DNA of 64,000 nucleotides from Veillonella intestinalis (GCF_943193155.1 NZ_CALPDB010000005.1:124001-188000); one strand, 5' to 3'. Counted from the first letter of the stretch, positions 8,222-17,255 are shown. The notes: generated by a model from the letters alone, not told the origin. Program-made: numbers and translations.

Positions 8222-8797
8222 TTAACGCTCATTATTAATAACCGCTATAATTTCTTTTGACCATGCAGTAAATGATTCTGATACTTGCGGAAATAGCTTT
8301 ATCAATTCTTCTACATATTTCATTTGCCTTAATAATTCAGCTGTAGAATATTGCCAAGTCCGCCATGGGCATGATTTAAACTGAAAAGTTTGAGGCTTAA
8401 TAGGTAATGACGTTTTTATCACTACAGTATAGCGTGACTGTTTAAACTGTTCGAGTAAATCTTGTTGTAATTTCCAATAATGCCATAAACTTTCATCAAA
8501 AAAAATATCTGGTAATAAAGGAAAATAGAATAACTCACGTAATTTAGCAATTTCATTATCGAGATTCATTAAATCACCACTTCTTATATTAGAAGTACCT
8601 GCTTGAATTTCTTTCTTAAAACTTCTTGGTGATGTTTCGCCATTGTTTATTTGCTTCACTTCGATTTGAAACTCTCGTAAATACGATTGAGCAGATGGCG
8701 TAATTATACTAGGCTCCGTCAACGTTAGTTGTTCTCCTCTATGAAGTTTTTTATGCCGTAATAATTGGCGTATATTATTTTCAGTAATTACTTTCAT
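8222..8797 (-). CDS. EutT-like protein lacking the cysteine metal motif
   Basis: 191 residues, ATG 8797 with AAGAAAGG upstream. The first 50 residues (KVITENNIRQLLRHKKL, then IITPSAQSYLREFQIEV) align by eye with the N-terminus of cobalamin adenosyltransferase EutT, and the position in the operon is that of eutT. EutT is usually about 260 residues with a CCxxC-type metal site; here that section is missing, and I count only one cysteine (in FKSCPWRTW). The C-terminal 100 residues are helical and only loosely like the adenosyltransferase domain. It could be a degenerate or repurposed EutT. A PduO-type enzyme at 20027-20596 could supply adenosylcobalamin instead. Confidence 0.65.
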   Translation of the reverse strand: MKVITENNIRQLLRHKKLHRGEQLTLTEPSIITPSAQSYLREFQIEVKQINNGETSPRSFKKEIQAGTSNIRSGDLMNLDNEIAKLRELFYFPLLPDIFFDESLWHYWKLQQDLLEQFKQSRYTVVIKTSLPIKPQTFQFKSCPWRTWQYSTAELLRQMKYVEELIKLFPQVSESFTAWSKEIIAVINNER

Positions 8798-8815
8798 AGA
8801 AAACCCTTTCTTATA

Positions 8816-8844
8816 AATAGAGAGCGCCTTACGCGCTCTCTATT
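8816..8844 (-). other. intercistronic hairpin after eutM
   Basis: Perfect 12-bp stem AATAGAGAGCGC (8816-8827) / complement (8833-8844) with a 5-base loop, between eutM and the eutT-like gene. There is no U-run of terminator quality on either side. Such hairpins after major shell genes can protect the upstream mRNA or give partial termination, which would favour high eutM dosage. Confidence 0.65.
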
Positions 8845-8883
8845 ATTACTTACGCATTGCCCGTAATTTAATCAACGGTTAAA

Positions 8884-9168
8884 TTATTCACTTTTTCCTG
8901 GCAAAATAGCATCTACTTCAGCATGTGGACGAGGAATTACATGAACAGAAAGAAGTTCCCCTACTCGTTCTGCAGCAGCTGCACCAGCATCTGTAGCAGC
9001 TTTTACAGCCCCTACATCACCACGAACCATAACTGTTACTAAACCACCACCAACTTGCTCTTTACCAATTAAAGTAACATTAGCAGCTTTTACCATTGCG
9101 TCAGCTGCTTCAATTGCGCCAACTAAACCTTTTGTTTCAATCATTCCTAATGCATTTGTGCTAGACAT
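8884..9168 (-). CDS. eutM: microcompartment hexameric shell protein EutM
   Basis: 94 residues with a single BMC domain: [41 protein letters not shown], and a C-terminal [13 protein letters not shown]. This is the canonical major hexamer-forming shell protein. ATG 9168 has AGGAGG upstream. It is preceded by an 83-base AT-rich gap in which I see no hairpin, and followed by the 12-bp hairpin at 8816-8844. Confidence 0.96.
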   Translation of the reverse strand: MSSTNALGMIETKGLVGAIEAADAMVKAANVTLIGKEQVGGGLVTVMVRGDVGAVKAATDAGAAAAERVGELLSVHVIPRPHAEVDAILPGKSE

Positions 9169-9251
9169 AGTGATTACCTCCTAAAGTAACTAATAATATG
9201 TTTAAAATAAAATATTTGTAATATATAAATTTTATAATTACCAATTTCTAA

Positions 9252-10724
9252 TTAGCTTAACTTAGCCATAATTTGTTCAACAATAGCGCGAATAACTACT
9301 TCTTGCGATTCACACCCTAGAGTAGCTCCTACATGAATATCTGAAGATTCTGCTTTACGTAAATCATCTAATTCTCGCACACCATATGCCACTCGTCTTA
9401 AATTAAATAAATTTTGTGGTCCTACATTATCTGAAGTAGCACTGCCACCAACAGCCCCACAGCCTAACGTAAGCGAAGGTGTAATATTAGTAGTTGCTCC
9501 AATGCCCCCTAAAGCGCCAGGCGTATTAACAAGCAATCGAGATACCGGTTTGCGTAAACCAAATTCTTTTACAATATCGGCATTTTCAGTATGAATGATT
9601 AACGTATGACCAGCGCCTTCATTTTCTAATATCCGAATAGATAAGTCACAGGCCTCTTCCCAATTATCCACTGTATAAAAAGCAATAATTGGTGCTAGTT
9701 TTTCATGAGAATATGGATATTTAGGACCTACTCCCGTTTCTAGCGCAACCAATAAACGTCTATCAGCAGGAATATCTAAACCTACCAATTTAGCAATAAC
9801 TTGGGCCGACTTACCAACGATAGCAGGATTCATAGTGCCATTAGCACGAAGAATAAAAGCTCCTAATCTAGCAGCCTCTTCTGGATCTAAAATATATGCT
9901 CCCTGAGCAACGAGTTCTTTCATAACAGCTTCTTTATTGACTGTTTCAACAATAATTGACTGCTCTGAAGCACAAATTGTACCATTATCAAATGTTTTAG
10001 AATCCATGATACGTTTTACTGCTAACTTAACATCTGCACTACGCTCAATATAAGCTGGCCCATTACCAGGTCCTACACCTAAAGCTGGTGTGCCTGACGA
10101 ATAGGCTGCTTTTACCATTGCAGAGCCACCTGTCGCTAAAATTAAATCCGTATTATCGCTCTTCATTAATTCTGCTGTACCTTCCATAGTAGGCATTGTC
10201 ATAAAAGATACAGCATCTTCTGGAGCACCTGCAGCTTTAAGTGCTTTACGAATAACTGCTACAGTCTCACCAATACATTTGATAGCAGTAGGATGCGGCG
10301 AAAATACAATACTATTAGCCGCTTTTAACGCAATAAGCGATTTAAAAATAACTGTTGATGTTGGATTGGTAGACGGTACTAGCCCCGCAATAACACCTAC
10401 AGGAACCGCGACTTCCATTACTTTATTAGCACGATCGTCATTAACGACTCCTACAGTTTTCATATCTTTCATATACTCATATACTTGACGAGAAGCAAAC
10501 GCATTTTTTAATACTTTATCTTCCCATTTACCAAATCCAGTTTCTTCATGAGCTAGCTTAGCTAAGCGAACGCGCTCATTATAAGCGGCTTCGCATACTA
10601 CCTTAGTTATCTCATCAATCTGACTTTGACTAAGAGTAGCTAACTTTTTTTGTGCCTCTTTTGCTTTTGCTAAGAGAATCCGAACTTCTTGAACGGATTG
10701 TAAATCCTTATCAACTAAGTTCAA
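9252..10724 (-). CDS. eutE: acetaldehyde dehydrogenase (acylating) EutE
   Basis: 490 residues. It starts at TTG 10724, whose bases overlap the eutK-like stop codon (TTTGA) and which has GAGGTGG upstream, so translation is probably coupled. It is a CoA-acylating aldehyde dehydrogenase: SYSSGTPALGVGPGNGPAY, catalytic cysteine in DNGTICASEQS (near residue 250), and HTLIIHTENADIV. It converts acetaldehyde, CoA and NAD+ to acetyl-CoA and NADH inside the shell. The N-terminus enters the enzyme domain almost at once, without the usual encapsulation helix. The C-terminus instead carries an amphipathic helix (SQEVVIRAIVEQIMAKLS) that could serve that purpose. Confidence 0.94.
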   Translation of the reverse strand: MNLVDKDLQSVQEVRILLAKAKEAQKKLATLSQSQIDEITKVVCEAAYNERVRLAKLAHEETGFGKWEDKVLKNAFASRQVYEYMKDMKTVGVVNDDRANKVMEVAVPVGVIAGLVPSTNPTSTVIFKSLIALKAANSIVFSPHPTAIKCIGETVAVIRKALKAAGAPEDAVSFMTMPTMEGTAELMKSDNTDLILATGGSAMVKAAYSSGTPALGVGPGNGPAYIERSADVKLAVKRIMDSKTFDNGTICASEQSIIVETVNKEAVMKELVAQGAYILDPEEAARLGAFILRANGTMNPAIVGKSAQVIAKLVGLDIPADRRLLVALETGVGPKYPYSHEKLAPIIAFYTVDNWEEACDLSIRILENEGAGHTLIIHTENADIVKEFGLRKPVSRLLVNTPGALGGIGATTNITPSLTLGCGAVGGSATSDNVGPQNLFNLRRVAYGVRELDDLRKAESSDIHVGATLGCESQEVVIRAIVEQIMAKLS

Positions 10725-11308
10725 AATATTCCACCTCGTTTCACTTCTTCTATGATTACATCAATGAGGCTTTCTTTATTTGCAAACTTAATAGCAGTTC
10801 GTTTCATACCATGCACATTCATAGCATATGCTTTTTTACGTAAGTCAACGACTTTATATTTAGCTAGTTCTTCACGTAATCCGATTTCATCAATAGTTTC
10901 TGCTTTTACAACTGCCTCATCACTAACTAAATCCTTCACGCTAAAATTTGCATCTACTGTTTTATTTAAAACAGCTGAAACCTCATCATTTGACAGTTTT
11001 TTTGCTGTACTATTAGCATCAGCTTCAGCACTTTCCTGTAACTTACCACCCATTAATTTTGCCAATGCTTTATCAGCTCTTGGAATCACATGGCTTGTAC
11101 AATAGCAATTTAATTGCTTAGCTATAACAACAGCAGCCTCCACAGCGGCTTGTACTGCGGCCACATCGCCAACAAGTAAAATTGTACGTCGACCACCACC
11201 AACGCGTTCCTCACTATTTAACGCTACATTAGCTGCCTTTAAAGCTGCATCAGCTGCACTAACAGCACCTAAGAAACCTCGTACTTCTACCATTCCTAGT
11301 GCCTTCAT
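10721..11308 (-). CDS. EutK-like shell protein: BMC domain plus SAP/Rho-N-like tail
   Basis: 195 residues; ATG 11308 chosen over the preceding in-frame TTG because AAGGAGG lies five bases before it. Residues 1-88 are a BMC domain (ALGMVEVRGFLGAVSAAD, GGGRRTILLVGDVAAVQAA, SHVIPRADKALAKL), close to EutM. A variable, acidic linker of about 60 residues follows. The last 50 residues read LREELAKYKVVDLRKKAYAM, then KESLIDVIIEE, which resembles a SAP or Rho N-terminal helix-extended-loop-helix. E. coli EutK also has a BMC domain with a nucleic-acid-binding-type C-terminal domain, but a different fold. Whether this tail binds RNA, DNA or cargo is unknown. Confidence 0.82.
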   Translation of the reverse strand: MKALGMVEVRGFLGAVSAADAALKAANVALNSEERVGGGRRTILLVGDVAAVQAAVEAAVVIAKQLNCYCTSHVIPRADKALAKLMGGKLQESAEADANSTAKKLSNDEVSAVLNKTVDANFSVKDLVSDEAVVKAETIDEIGLREELAKYKVVDLRKKAYAMNVHGMKRTAIKFANKESLIDVIIEEVKRGGIF

Positions 11309-11318
11309 CAAAACCTCC

Positions 11319-11972
11319 TTAGTAGCTTAGTGGATTATCTGCTACATTCTGAATAGCTTGTGCAAAAGCTACACAGGCTGCTTTACAAGCAGATTGGCTA
11401 CCAGTTAATAAACCGCCACCAAAGTTAGTTTCTGATGGAGGCCCATAGAATACACAAAGTCTAACATCTGCCGCTTTCAAAGCTGCATCAAGCCCCACCA
11501 GAGCTTCACACGGAGGCGCAATTAAATATGCAATTGCTTCACCTTCTGCAATATCGGCGGATTTAGATAAGAACCTACCAGATCTTGAAACAACATGTGC
11601 AAAATACGGTATAGAGCCATCATCATTAGCACTAATAAAACTTGCTTCTTCATTAATTACATGAACTGCTGTATCTAAACCACTTGTTACTTCTGCTGGA
11701 CTTGGCCCTGCTAAAATTCCGATTACTTCGCCAGCTAATTTAGTGGATGCATTGCCTGCACCACCATAAAAGCTTTTTGCATAAACAACCTCAACTTCTG
11801 CCGTTTTAGTTGCCTCGTCTAATGCTACATAAGTAACATCATCACAATCAGCTGTAATAATCCCTAATGAGCGCTGACTCTTTGATAATCCTAGTTGTGA
11901 TGCTAAGCCTGCATCAACATTAGGAATTATCTGAACGCTTAATACATTAGCACCTAGGCGTTGATTCTTCAC
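11319..11972 (-). CDS. eutL: microcompartment shell protein EutL (tandem BMC domains)
   Basis: 217 residues, start GTG 11972 with GGAGGG upstream. It is the typical EutL pattern: GANVLSVQIIPNVDAGLA at the N-terminus, AKSFYGGAGNASTKLAGE in the first domain, EALVGLDAALKAADV and ETNFGGGLLTGSQSACKAA in the second. EutL forms trimers that look like hexamers and have a gated pore, thought to pass bulky molecules such as cofactors. It lies between eutC and the eutK-like gene. Confidence 0.95.
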   Translation of the reverse strand: MKNQRLGANVLSVQIIPNVDAGLASQLGLSKSQRSLGIITADCDDVTYVALDEATKTAEVEVVYAKSFYGGAGNASTKLAGEVIGILAGPSPAEVTSGLDTAVHVINEEASFISANDDGSIPYFAHVVSRSGRFLSKSADIAEGEAIAYLIAPPCEALVGLDAALKAADVRLCVFYGPPSETNFGGGLLTGSQSACKAACVAFAQAIQNVADNPLSY

Positions 11973-11989
11973 AAACGTCCCTCCTCACT

Positions 11990-12898
11990 TTATTTCAATT
12001 CAATACCTGATTTTTTCTTTTCAAGCATATTTTTAATAATATCTGCAATATATGCACCTGCTTCTACAGCTGGAGTACCACCTTTATGAATATTAGATAC
12101 TACAGTACGTCGAGATTCTGGCATCCCCACAGTTGGACGATAAGCAATATAAGCACTCATCGATTCAGCAGTTACAAGACCTGGACGCTCGCCAACGAAT
12201 AAACAGACTACGTCAGCATCACTAATTTCACCAATAGGATCCATAGCAGGTACACGGCAATATTTAACAAATAAAACCTTATCAAAGTCTAAATTATATT
12301 TCTTAAGCCCTTGTTTCAATGAAGGGATTACATCACGAATATTAGCCTCAATTGCAGCAGAACTTAAACCATCCCCTACTACAACAACTAACTTAGCCCC
12401 TTTAGTTACATTTTGTCTAATAATTTCTGTATTAGCTTCATCAAACATACGACCATAATCAGGACGCGTAATATATTCATCCTTATTTTTGCAAATTGTT
12501 CGAACTGGTATAAAACCCATTTCTTCTACTAATTCAGGATTTACATCAGAGAATACTGCATCTTGTGCCGCTGCATGGTCTGCACGGAAACGAAGAACTG
12601 ATTGCGTTTTATATCTTGTTCCACAACGCCCTACACCTAAACGAGCTGCCGTATAGCCCTTCATTTTCAAGTATCCTTCTTTATCCTTAGGCTCCTCAAC
12701 TAATAATTGTTTCTTTAAATCCACTTCAGAAATGTCTGGCAAAATACCCGTTGGATCAATCGTACTCCCAACTTGAACCTTACTATTAGCTTGTGTACTA
12801 CTTGAATTATTTATAGCCTGAGATTCATCTAAACCTTTAGCCTTCACTAATTCCCCTAAAATAGACTCTATCATTACTTTTAATTCAGTTTCATTCAT
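11990..12898 (-). CDS. eutC: ethanolamine ammonia-lyase small subunit
   Basis: 302 residues from ATG 12898 (GAGGTG upstream); an in-frame GTG nine bases earlier would sit on the ribosome site. The first 20 residues ([19 protein letters not shown]) are a plausible encapsulation helix, followed by a serine/asparagine-rich linker. The catalytic part holds [47 protein letters not shown] and [11 protein letters not shown], all typical of EutC, which contributes to the adenosylcobalamin site of the (EutBC)6 enzyme. It follows eutB by a short gap. Confidence 0.95.
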   Translation of the reverse strand: MNETELKVMIESILGELVKAKGLDESQAINNSSSTQANSKVQVGSTIDPTGILPDISEVDLKKQLLVEEPKDKEGYLKMKGYTAARLGVGRCGTRYKTQSVLRFRADHAAAQDAVFSDVNPELVEEMGFIPVRTICKNKDEYITRPDYGRMFDEANTEIIRQNVTKGAKLVVVVGDGLSSAAIEANIRDVIPSLKQGLKKYNLDFDKVLFVKYCRVPAMDPIGEISDADVVCLFVGERPGLVTAESMSAYIAYRPTVGMPESRRTVVSNIHKGGTPAVEAGAYIADIIKNMLEKKKSGIELK

Positions 12899-12912
12899 TC
12901 CTATCACCTCAC

Positions 12913-14277
12913 TTATTTTAAGAATGCCGAAGCATCGCCGGCGAGTGGAGTTAATTTACCATTTGACATAAAGCCCATTTTCTCAAGCCATAATTCAAAT
13001 TCTTTAATAGGACGTAAATTAAACATATCACGAATCGTTGCCGTTTCATGGAAGCCTGTAGTTTGATAATTTAACATAATATCATCACCATGAGGGATAC
13101 CCATAATATATGTACACCCAGCACTAGCTAATAAAATTGTTAAATTTTCCATGTCATTCTGATCTGCTTTCATATGGTTTGTATAACATACGTCACAACC
13201 CATAGATATACCGGTTAGTTTCCCCATAAAATGATCTTCCAGACCTGCACGAATTACTTGTTTAGAATCATATAAATATTCTGGTCCAATAAAACCAACT
13301 ACAGTATTCACAATATATGGATCGAATTTTTTAGCAAATCCATAGCAGCGAGCCTCCATAGTTACCTGATCTGCACCATGATGAGCATCTGAGGACAATT
13401 CAGAACCTTGCCCCGTTTCAAAGTACATTACATTAGGTCCTGCTACTTGACCTTGTTCTAAAGCAAGTGCTTTAGCCTCTTCAATCGTAGCACCACTTAA
13501 ACCAAATGCCGTATTTCCTTTTTCAGATCCTGCAATCGATTGAAATACAAGACCTGTAGGTGCGCCTTGACGAATAGCTTCCATCTGAGTTGTTACATGC
13601 GCTAATACACAAGTCTGTGTTGGAATTGCCCATTCGCTACGAAATTCTTCAAATTTATTTAAAATTCGTTTTACACTTTCAACAGAATCATCTACGGGAT
13701 TTAAACCAATAACTGCATCACCTATACCGTAAGATAAACCTTCCATAACAGATGCCATAATTCCATCAATATTATCAGTTGTATGATTTGGCTGTAAACG
13801 CGCAGAAAATGTACCTGGTCTACCAATTGTAGTATTTGCTGTTTTTTCAATGCGAATTTTTTTAGCGCCTACAATTAAGTCCATATTAGACATTAGCTTA
13901 CATACTGCTGCCACCATCTCAGATGTTAAGCCACGTGAAATAAATTTAATATCATTATCTGTAGTTGTATCTGACAAAATCCATTCACGAAGCTCTTCTA
14001 CTGTCCAATTTTTAATTGAATTAAAAATTCGAGTATTTACTTGATCTACAATAATACGTGTTACTTCATCCTCTTCATAAGGCACAACAGGATTATTATA
14101 TAAGTCATTCAATGTAAGTTGTGCTAATACAGTTTTTGCCGCTACACGTTCTTCTGCTGTAGTAGCAGCAACCCCAGCTAATCGGTCTCCCGATTTTTCT
14201 TCATTGGCTTTAGCTAATACTTCTTTCACAGAAGCAAACTCGTAAGTATTGCCAAAGAGTCGAGTTTTTAAAATCAT
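12913..14277 (-). CDS. eutB: ethanolamine ammonia-lyase large subunit
   Basis: 454 residues, the usual length. It has a TIM-barrel with the substrate and cofactor loops [14 protein letters not shown] (arginine that contacts the substrate), [37 protein letters not shown] and [16 protein letters not shown]. It cleaves ethanolamine to acetaldehyde and ammonia using adenosylcobalamin radical chemistry inside the microcompartment. ATG 14277 has AAAGGAG about ten bases upstream. It stands between its reactivase eutA and small subunit eutC. Confidence 0.97.
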   Translation of the reverse strand: MILKTRLFGNTYEFASVKEVLAKANEEKSGDRLAGVAATTAEERVAAKTVLAQLTLNDLYNNPVVPYEEDEVTRIIVDQVNTRIFNSIKNWTVEELREWILSDTTTDNDIKFISRGLTSEMVAAVCKLMSNMDLIVGAKKIRIEKTANTTIGRPGTFSARLQPNHTTDNIDGIMASVMEGLSYGIGDAVIGLNPVDDSVESVKRILNKFEEFRSEWAIPTQTCVLAHVTTQMEAIRQGAPTGLVFQSIAGSEKGNTAFGLSGATIEEAKALALEQGQVAGPNVMYFETGQGSELSSDAHHGADQVTMEARCYGFAKKFDPYIVNTVVGFIGPEYLYDSKQVIRAGLEDHFMGKLTGISMGCDVCYTNHMKADQNDMENLTILLASAGCTYIMGIPHGDDIMLNYQTTGFHETATIRDMFNLRPIKEFELWLEKMGFMSNGKLTPLAGDASAFLK

Positions 14278-14292
14278 GCGTTCATCACTCCT

Positions 14293-15726
14293 TTAATTAA
14301 ATACTAATGTCTTAATAATGACCGGCAACACGTTGCCACCAGCCACAGGCGTACCTATATCTATGTAGTCTCCGTTCTCTGCTCGAATAGAGTCAATACA
14401 TACAAAAGAACTTTTTTCTGGTAATAAAGCATATATACTATTACCTAAAGCTTTAGCCATATCTTCTGCAACAATAACAATTAATGGATATCCTTGCTCA
14501 CGTAATGTAGATAATCCTTCTGTAATCCCAGCTGCATATCGTTGAATATCAGCAAACGAAGGAGATTTTAATCCCACTAACGAAAGTGCTACATTAGTAT
14601 GTTGTCCATCAGTAACAAACCACTCTAATTTATTCTGGATTTGCTTAGCCATAGATACAGAATCTAAAGCTTCATCATCTTTAGCCAGTTTTAGTACTGG
14701 TATATTTTTAATCGGTAATATTTCCTCGGTATAACTAATAGTGGAACCACTAACCTCAGCAGTATGTGAGCCAGCACCAACTACTGTAGCTCGTATAGTT
14801 TCAACTGTATCTAATACTTTACAAGTATTAAAGAATTCTGACTCTCTAATTCTTTTGCCCAATAATAAACCTATGTCGCCAAATTGAAACCAGTCTGAAA
14901 CTTGATCACTCCGAATACAATCAGCTACACCACCCGAAAAAGTTACAGCCTCTATGGATCCTGATTTCTTAAGTCCATGGTGCGTAATTAATAAATCATA
15001 AAATGGGGTTCCATCACCTAAACCAATAGACTGTTCCAGTGCCTTTACAAGCTCATCAATAACAGGCATTATATCCTCAGGCGTAACTCGTTTATTTAGG
15101 CCCAATGGCAAACCCATTTTCTCGATAATCGTCATAATTTTAGGTGCAATATAGGTTACCATCTTACTAGTAGGATCAATCTTCATAAGTCGTCCACCTA
15201 TATCAAAACAACCTGTATCAATAACATCGCCGGCCTGAAAAACAGCTAAATTACTTGTTCCTCCACCAATATCAAAATTAACAATACTACCTCTATATTG
15301 CCGTGATAAGGATTCTGTACCTGCACCTTTCCCGGCAATAATACTTTCTAAATCAGGGCCTGCGGTAGCAACTACAAAATCACCTGCATATCCACTTAAT
15401 GCCTGTAATACTTTAGCTGAATTTGACTTACGTGCAGTTTCTCCAGTAATAATAACAGCACCCATTTGAATATCTTCTTTTGCAATTCCAGCACGTTTAT
15501 ATTCTTTTGCAACAAACTCTTTAATTTGCTCTTCGTCAATTTCAGTCTGTGCTAATAGAGGTGTAAACATAATTTCACTTCTGTAAATTACTTTTTTATC
15601 AGATATTTCTATTCTAGGCACAGTAAAAGCTGACGCAAAATTCTCCACCGTCAATTCAGATAAAATTAATTGTGTAGTCGAAGTGCCTAAATCTATACCT
15701 ACTGTTAACAATGTCTCTTTATTCAT
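14293..15726 (-). CDS. eutA: ethanolamine ammonia-lyase reactivating factor EutA
   Basis: 477 residues of the ASKHA ATPase fold: LTVGIDLGTSTTQLIL at the N-terminus (phosphate 1), VNFDIGGGTSNLAVF (phosphate 2) and AVTFSGGVADCI. EutA swaps damaged cobalamin out of the lyase at the cost of ATP. ATG 15726 has AAAGGAGG upstream. It is preceded by a terminator with an ANTAR-type hairpin (15748-15830), so this gene and all downstream ones are probably antiterminated by EutV. Confidence 0.95.
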   Translation of the reverse strand: MNKETLLTVGIDLGTSTTQLILSELTVENFASAFTVPRIEISDKKVIYRSEIMFTPLLAQTEIDEEQIKEFVAKEYKRAGIAKEDIQMGAVIITGETARKSNSAKVLQALSGYAGDFVVATAGPDLESIIAGKGAGTESLSRQYRGSIVNFDIGGGTSNLAVFQAGDVIDTGCFDIGGRLMKIDPTSKMVTYIAPKIMTIIEKMGLPLGLNKRVTPEDIMPVIDELVKALEQSIGLGDGTPFYDLLITHHGLKKSGSIEAVTFSGGVADCIRSDQVSDWFQFGDIGLLLGKRIRESEFFNTCKVLDTVETIRATVVGAGSHTAEVSGSTISYTEEILPIKNIPVLKLAKDDEALDSVSMAKQIQNKLEWFVTDGQHTNVALSLVGLKSPSFADIQRYAAGITEGLSTLREQGYPLIVIVAEDMAKALGNSIYALLPEKSSFVCIDSIRAENGDYIDIGTPVAGGNVLPVIIKTLVFN

Positions 15727-15747
15727 ACATCCTCCTTTCTGAAGGAT

Positions 15748-15803
15748 ACAAAAAGGCGCTTAAGCACAAGAAAAAACTTACTTTCTTTTGCTTAAGCGCC
15801 TTT
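15748..15803 (-). terminator. regulated terminator in the eutA leader
   Basis: GGCGCTTAAGCA (15755-15766) and its exact complement (15789-15800) make a 12-bp stem, extended by A:U pairs, with a 22-base loop and UUUUU on the minus strand. It lies between the eutW stop and eutA, inside the operon, so constitutive termination would silence eutABC and the shell genes. Confidence 0.85.
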
Positions 15804-15830
15804 GCTTTTTGCTATACAACTACATCGTTG
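15794..15830 (-). promoter_or_regulatory. candidate EutV (ANTAR) binding hairpins before eutA
   Basis: On the minus strand P1 is CAAC-GATGTA-GTTG (15830-15817) and P2 is AAGC-AAAGGC-GCTT (15807-15794), 9 bases apart. ANTAR targets are paired hairpins with six-base loops having A at position 1 and G at position 4; P2 fits both, P1 has G at both. P2 uses the first half of the terminator stem, so P2 and the terminator are mutually exclusive, as the model requires. P1 lies within the last codons of eutW. Confidence 0.65.
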
Positions 15831-17254
15831 CTTTTTTGAAAACGAAAATTTACTTTCGTTCCCGATTTATTAGACTCAATATTTAATTTACCTTTTAACT
15901 TATCTTTTACATACCCATTAATTATTAATAAACCTAGACTATCTGCTTTGACAGTCTTTACATCGAAACCACAACCATCATCTGAAACTTCAATTGATAT
16001 CATAGAATCTATAGCTTTACCTATAATTTGTACCTTACCAGATTGTTCTGGTAAATAAGCATGATCAAAGATATTTTGTAATAGTTCATTTACAATTAGT
16101 GAAACTGTTACTACTTGATCTGTAGTAATATAGACATTATCATCTACTTGCAAGAAGATTTCTATATCTCTAAAATTGCCAAACATATGATGAAAATTAT
16201 GAATAACCGTCGTCAATGTTTGTTGCAATGAAGTATAACTATCTACTTGTTGTGACAACAATTCATGAGTTGATGCAATAGTCATAATTCTAGAAATACT
16301 ATCATGTAAAACTTTTTTTGTTTCATCTAATTGAGCACGTCGCTCTTGAATTTTAAGAAGTGATACAATAGATTGCAAATTATTTTTTACACGATGATGA
16401 ATCTCTTTAATTGCTACTGACTTCAGCACAATTTCTTCTTCACGTTTTTTAAACTCTGTAGTGTCTTGAATGATAACTACCAATCGCTGATTTGTTTTAA
16501 TCCAACTATATTTTATAGTGAAATAATACTGTAAAAATCTAGTTTCAGCATCAAAAAACCAATTATTAGTAGCTCGCTCAGCTCGATACTTAATATAATC
16601 AAAAGTCAAATAATCTAATGTCAAATTATCATAAAACATACCAATAATTTCATCTCTATATCCTAATTGACGATATAATTGTTTTGCTCCTTCATTGGCC
16701 GTAACTAAATATCCATCACCATCAAAAATAAGCACATTTTCTGATAATCGGTCAACAAAAAAATTATCTGCCTCTTCTTCACCACGTATAATTGTACTCA
16801 ACTTAGGCTCTGCTGTATTACCTACTGTCGGTGCACTAGCATCGGTTTCTATAATCAAAACACCTAGCGTTTTTTCTTTAAGCTTAATGGGATAAATACT
16901 TTGTGTAATCAATTTGCCTTCTTGCGAAACTGCAATTAAACCAATAGAATTTACCCCTGTTTGCATAGACCTCAAAACACCTGGTTCATTTTCTAATAAA
17001 GCATCCAAACCTACTACCTTATTAGCATACATGGATTCTTTAATTAATGGCTGTCTATGATACACCACTAACGCAGATTTACTCACTTCATTATAAATGT
17101 CAATAAAAACATCCGCATCAGGGTACAATACTGAATCCGCTAAATTATAAATTACTTTGACAAGCTCTTGAACTTCTTCAGATGTTAAATTAGAATACTC
17201 GACACATAATTCACGTAATACAGCCTCTTCTAAACTTGCTATATCATGGCTCAT
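15812..17254 (-). CDS. eutW: sensor histidine kinase EutW
   Basis: About 480 residues. I place the start at ATG 17254, one base after the eutV stop; an alternative GTG at 17263 overlaps eutV by eight bases, and neither has a clear ribosome site, which suggests coupling. Soluble, no membrane segment. It has an N-terminal sensor region, a PAS-like domain (NVLIFDGDGYLVTANEGAK, about 175-270), then the dimerisation box IKEIHHRVKNNLQSIVSLL of the HisKA_2 class and an ATPase domain (LIVNELLQNIFDHAY, DDGCGFDV, SLGLLIINGYV). EutW autophosphorylates in response to ethanolamine and passes phosphate to EutV. Confidence 0.93.
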   Translation of the reverse strand: MSHDIASLEEAVLRELCVEYSNLTSEEVQELVKVIYNLADSVLYPDADVFIDIYNEVSKSALVVYHRQPLIKESMYANKVVGLDALLENEPGVLRSMQTGVNSIGLIAVSQEGKLITQSIYPIKLKEKTLGVLIIETDASAPTVGNTAEPKLSTIIRGEEEADNFFVDRLSENVLIFDGDGYLVTANEGAKQLYRQLGYRDEIIGMFYDNLTLDYLTFDYIKYRAERATNNWFFDAETRFLQYYFTIKYSWIKTNQRLVVIIQDTTEFKKREEEIVLKSVAIKEIHHRVKNNLQSIVSLLKIQERRAQLDETKKVLHDSISRIMTIASTHELLSQQVDSYTSLQQTLTTVIHNFHHMFGNFRDIEIFLQVDDNVYITTDQVVTVSLIVNELLQNIFDHAYLPEQSGKVQIIGKAIDSMISIEVSDDGCGFDVKTVKADSLGLLIINGYVKDKLKGKLNIESNKSGTKVNFRFQKSNDVVV

Positions 17255-17255
17255 A

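Noticed and set aside
15748-15830. The long hairpin before eutA as an ordinary end of the eutGSVW transcript
   Set aside because: An ANTAR-type hairpin overlaps its 5' arm and eutA follows at once with its own ribosome site, so a regulated terminator explains it better.
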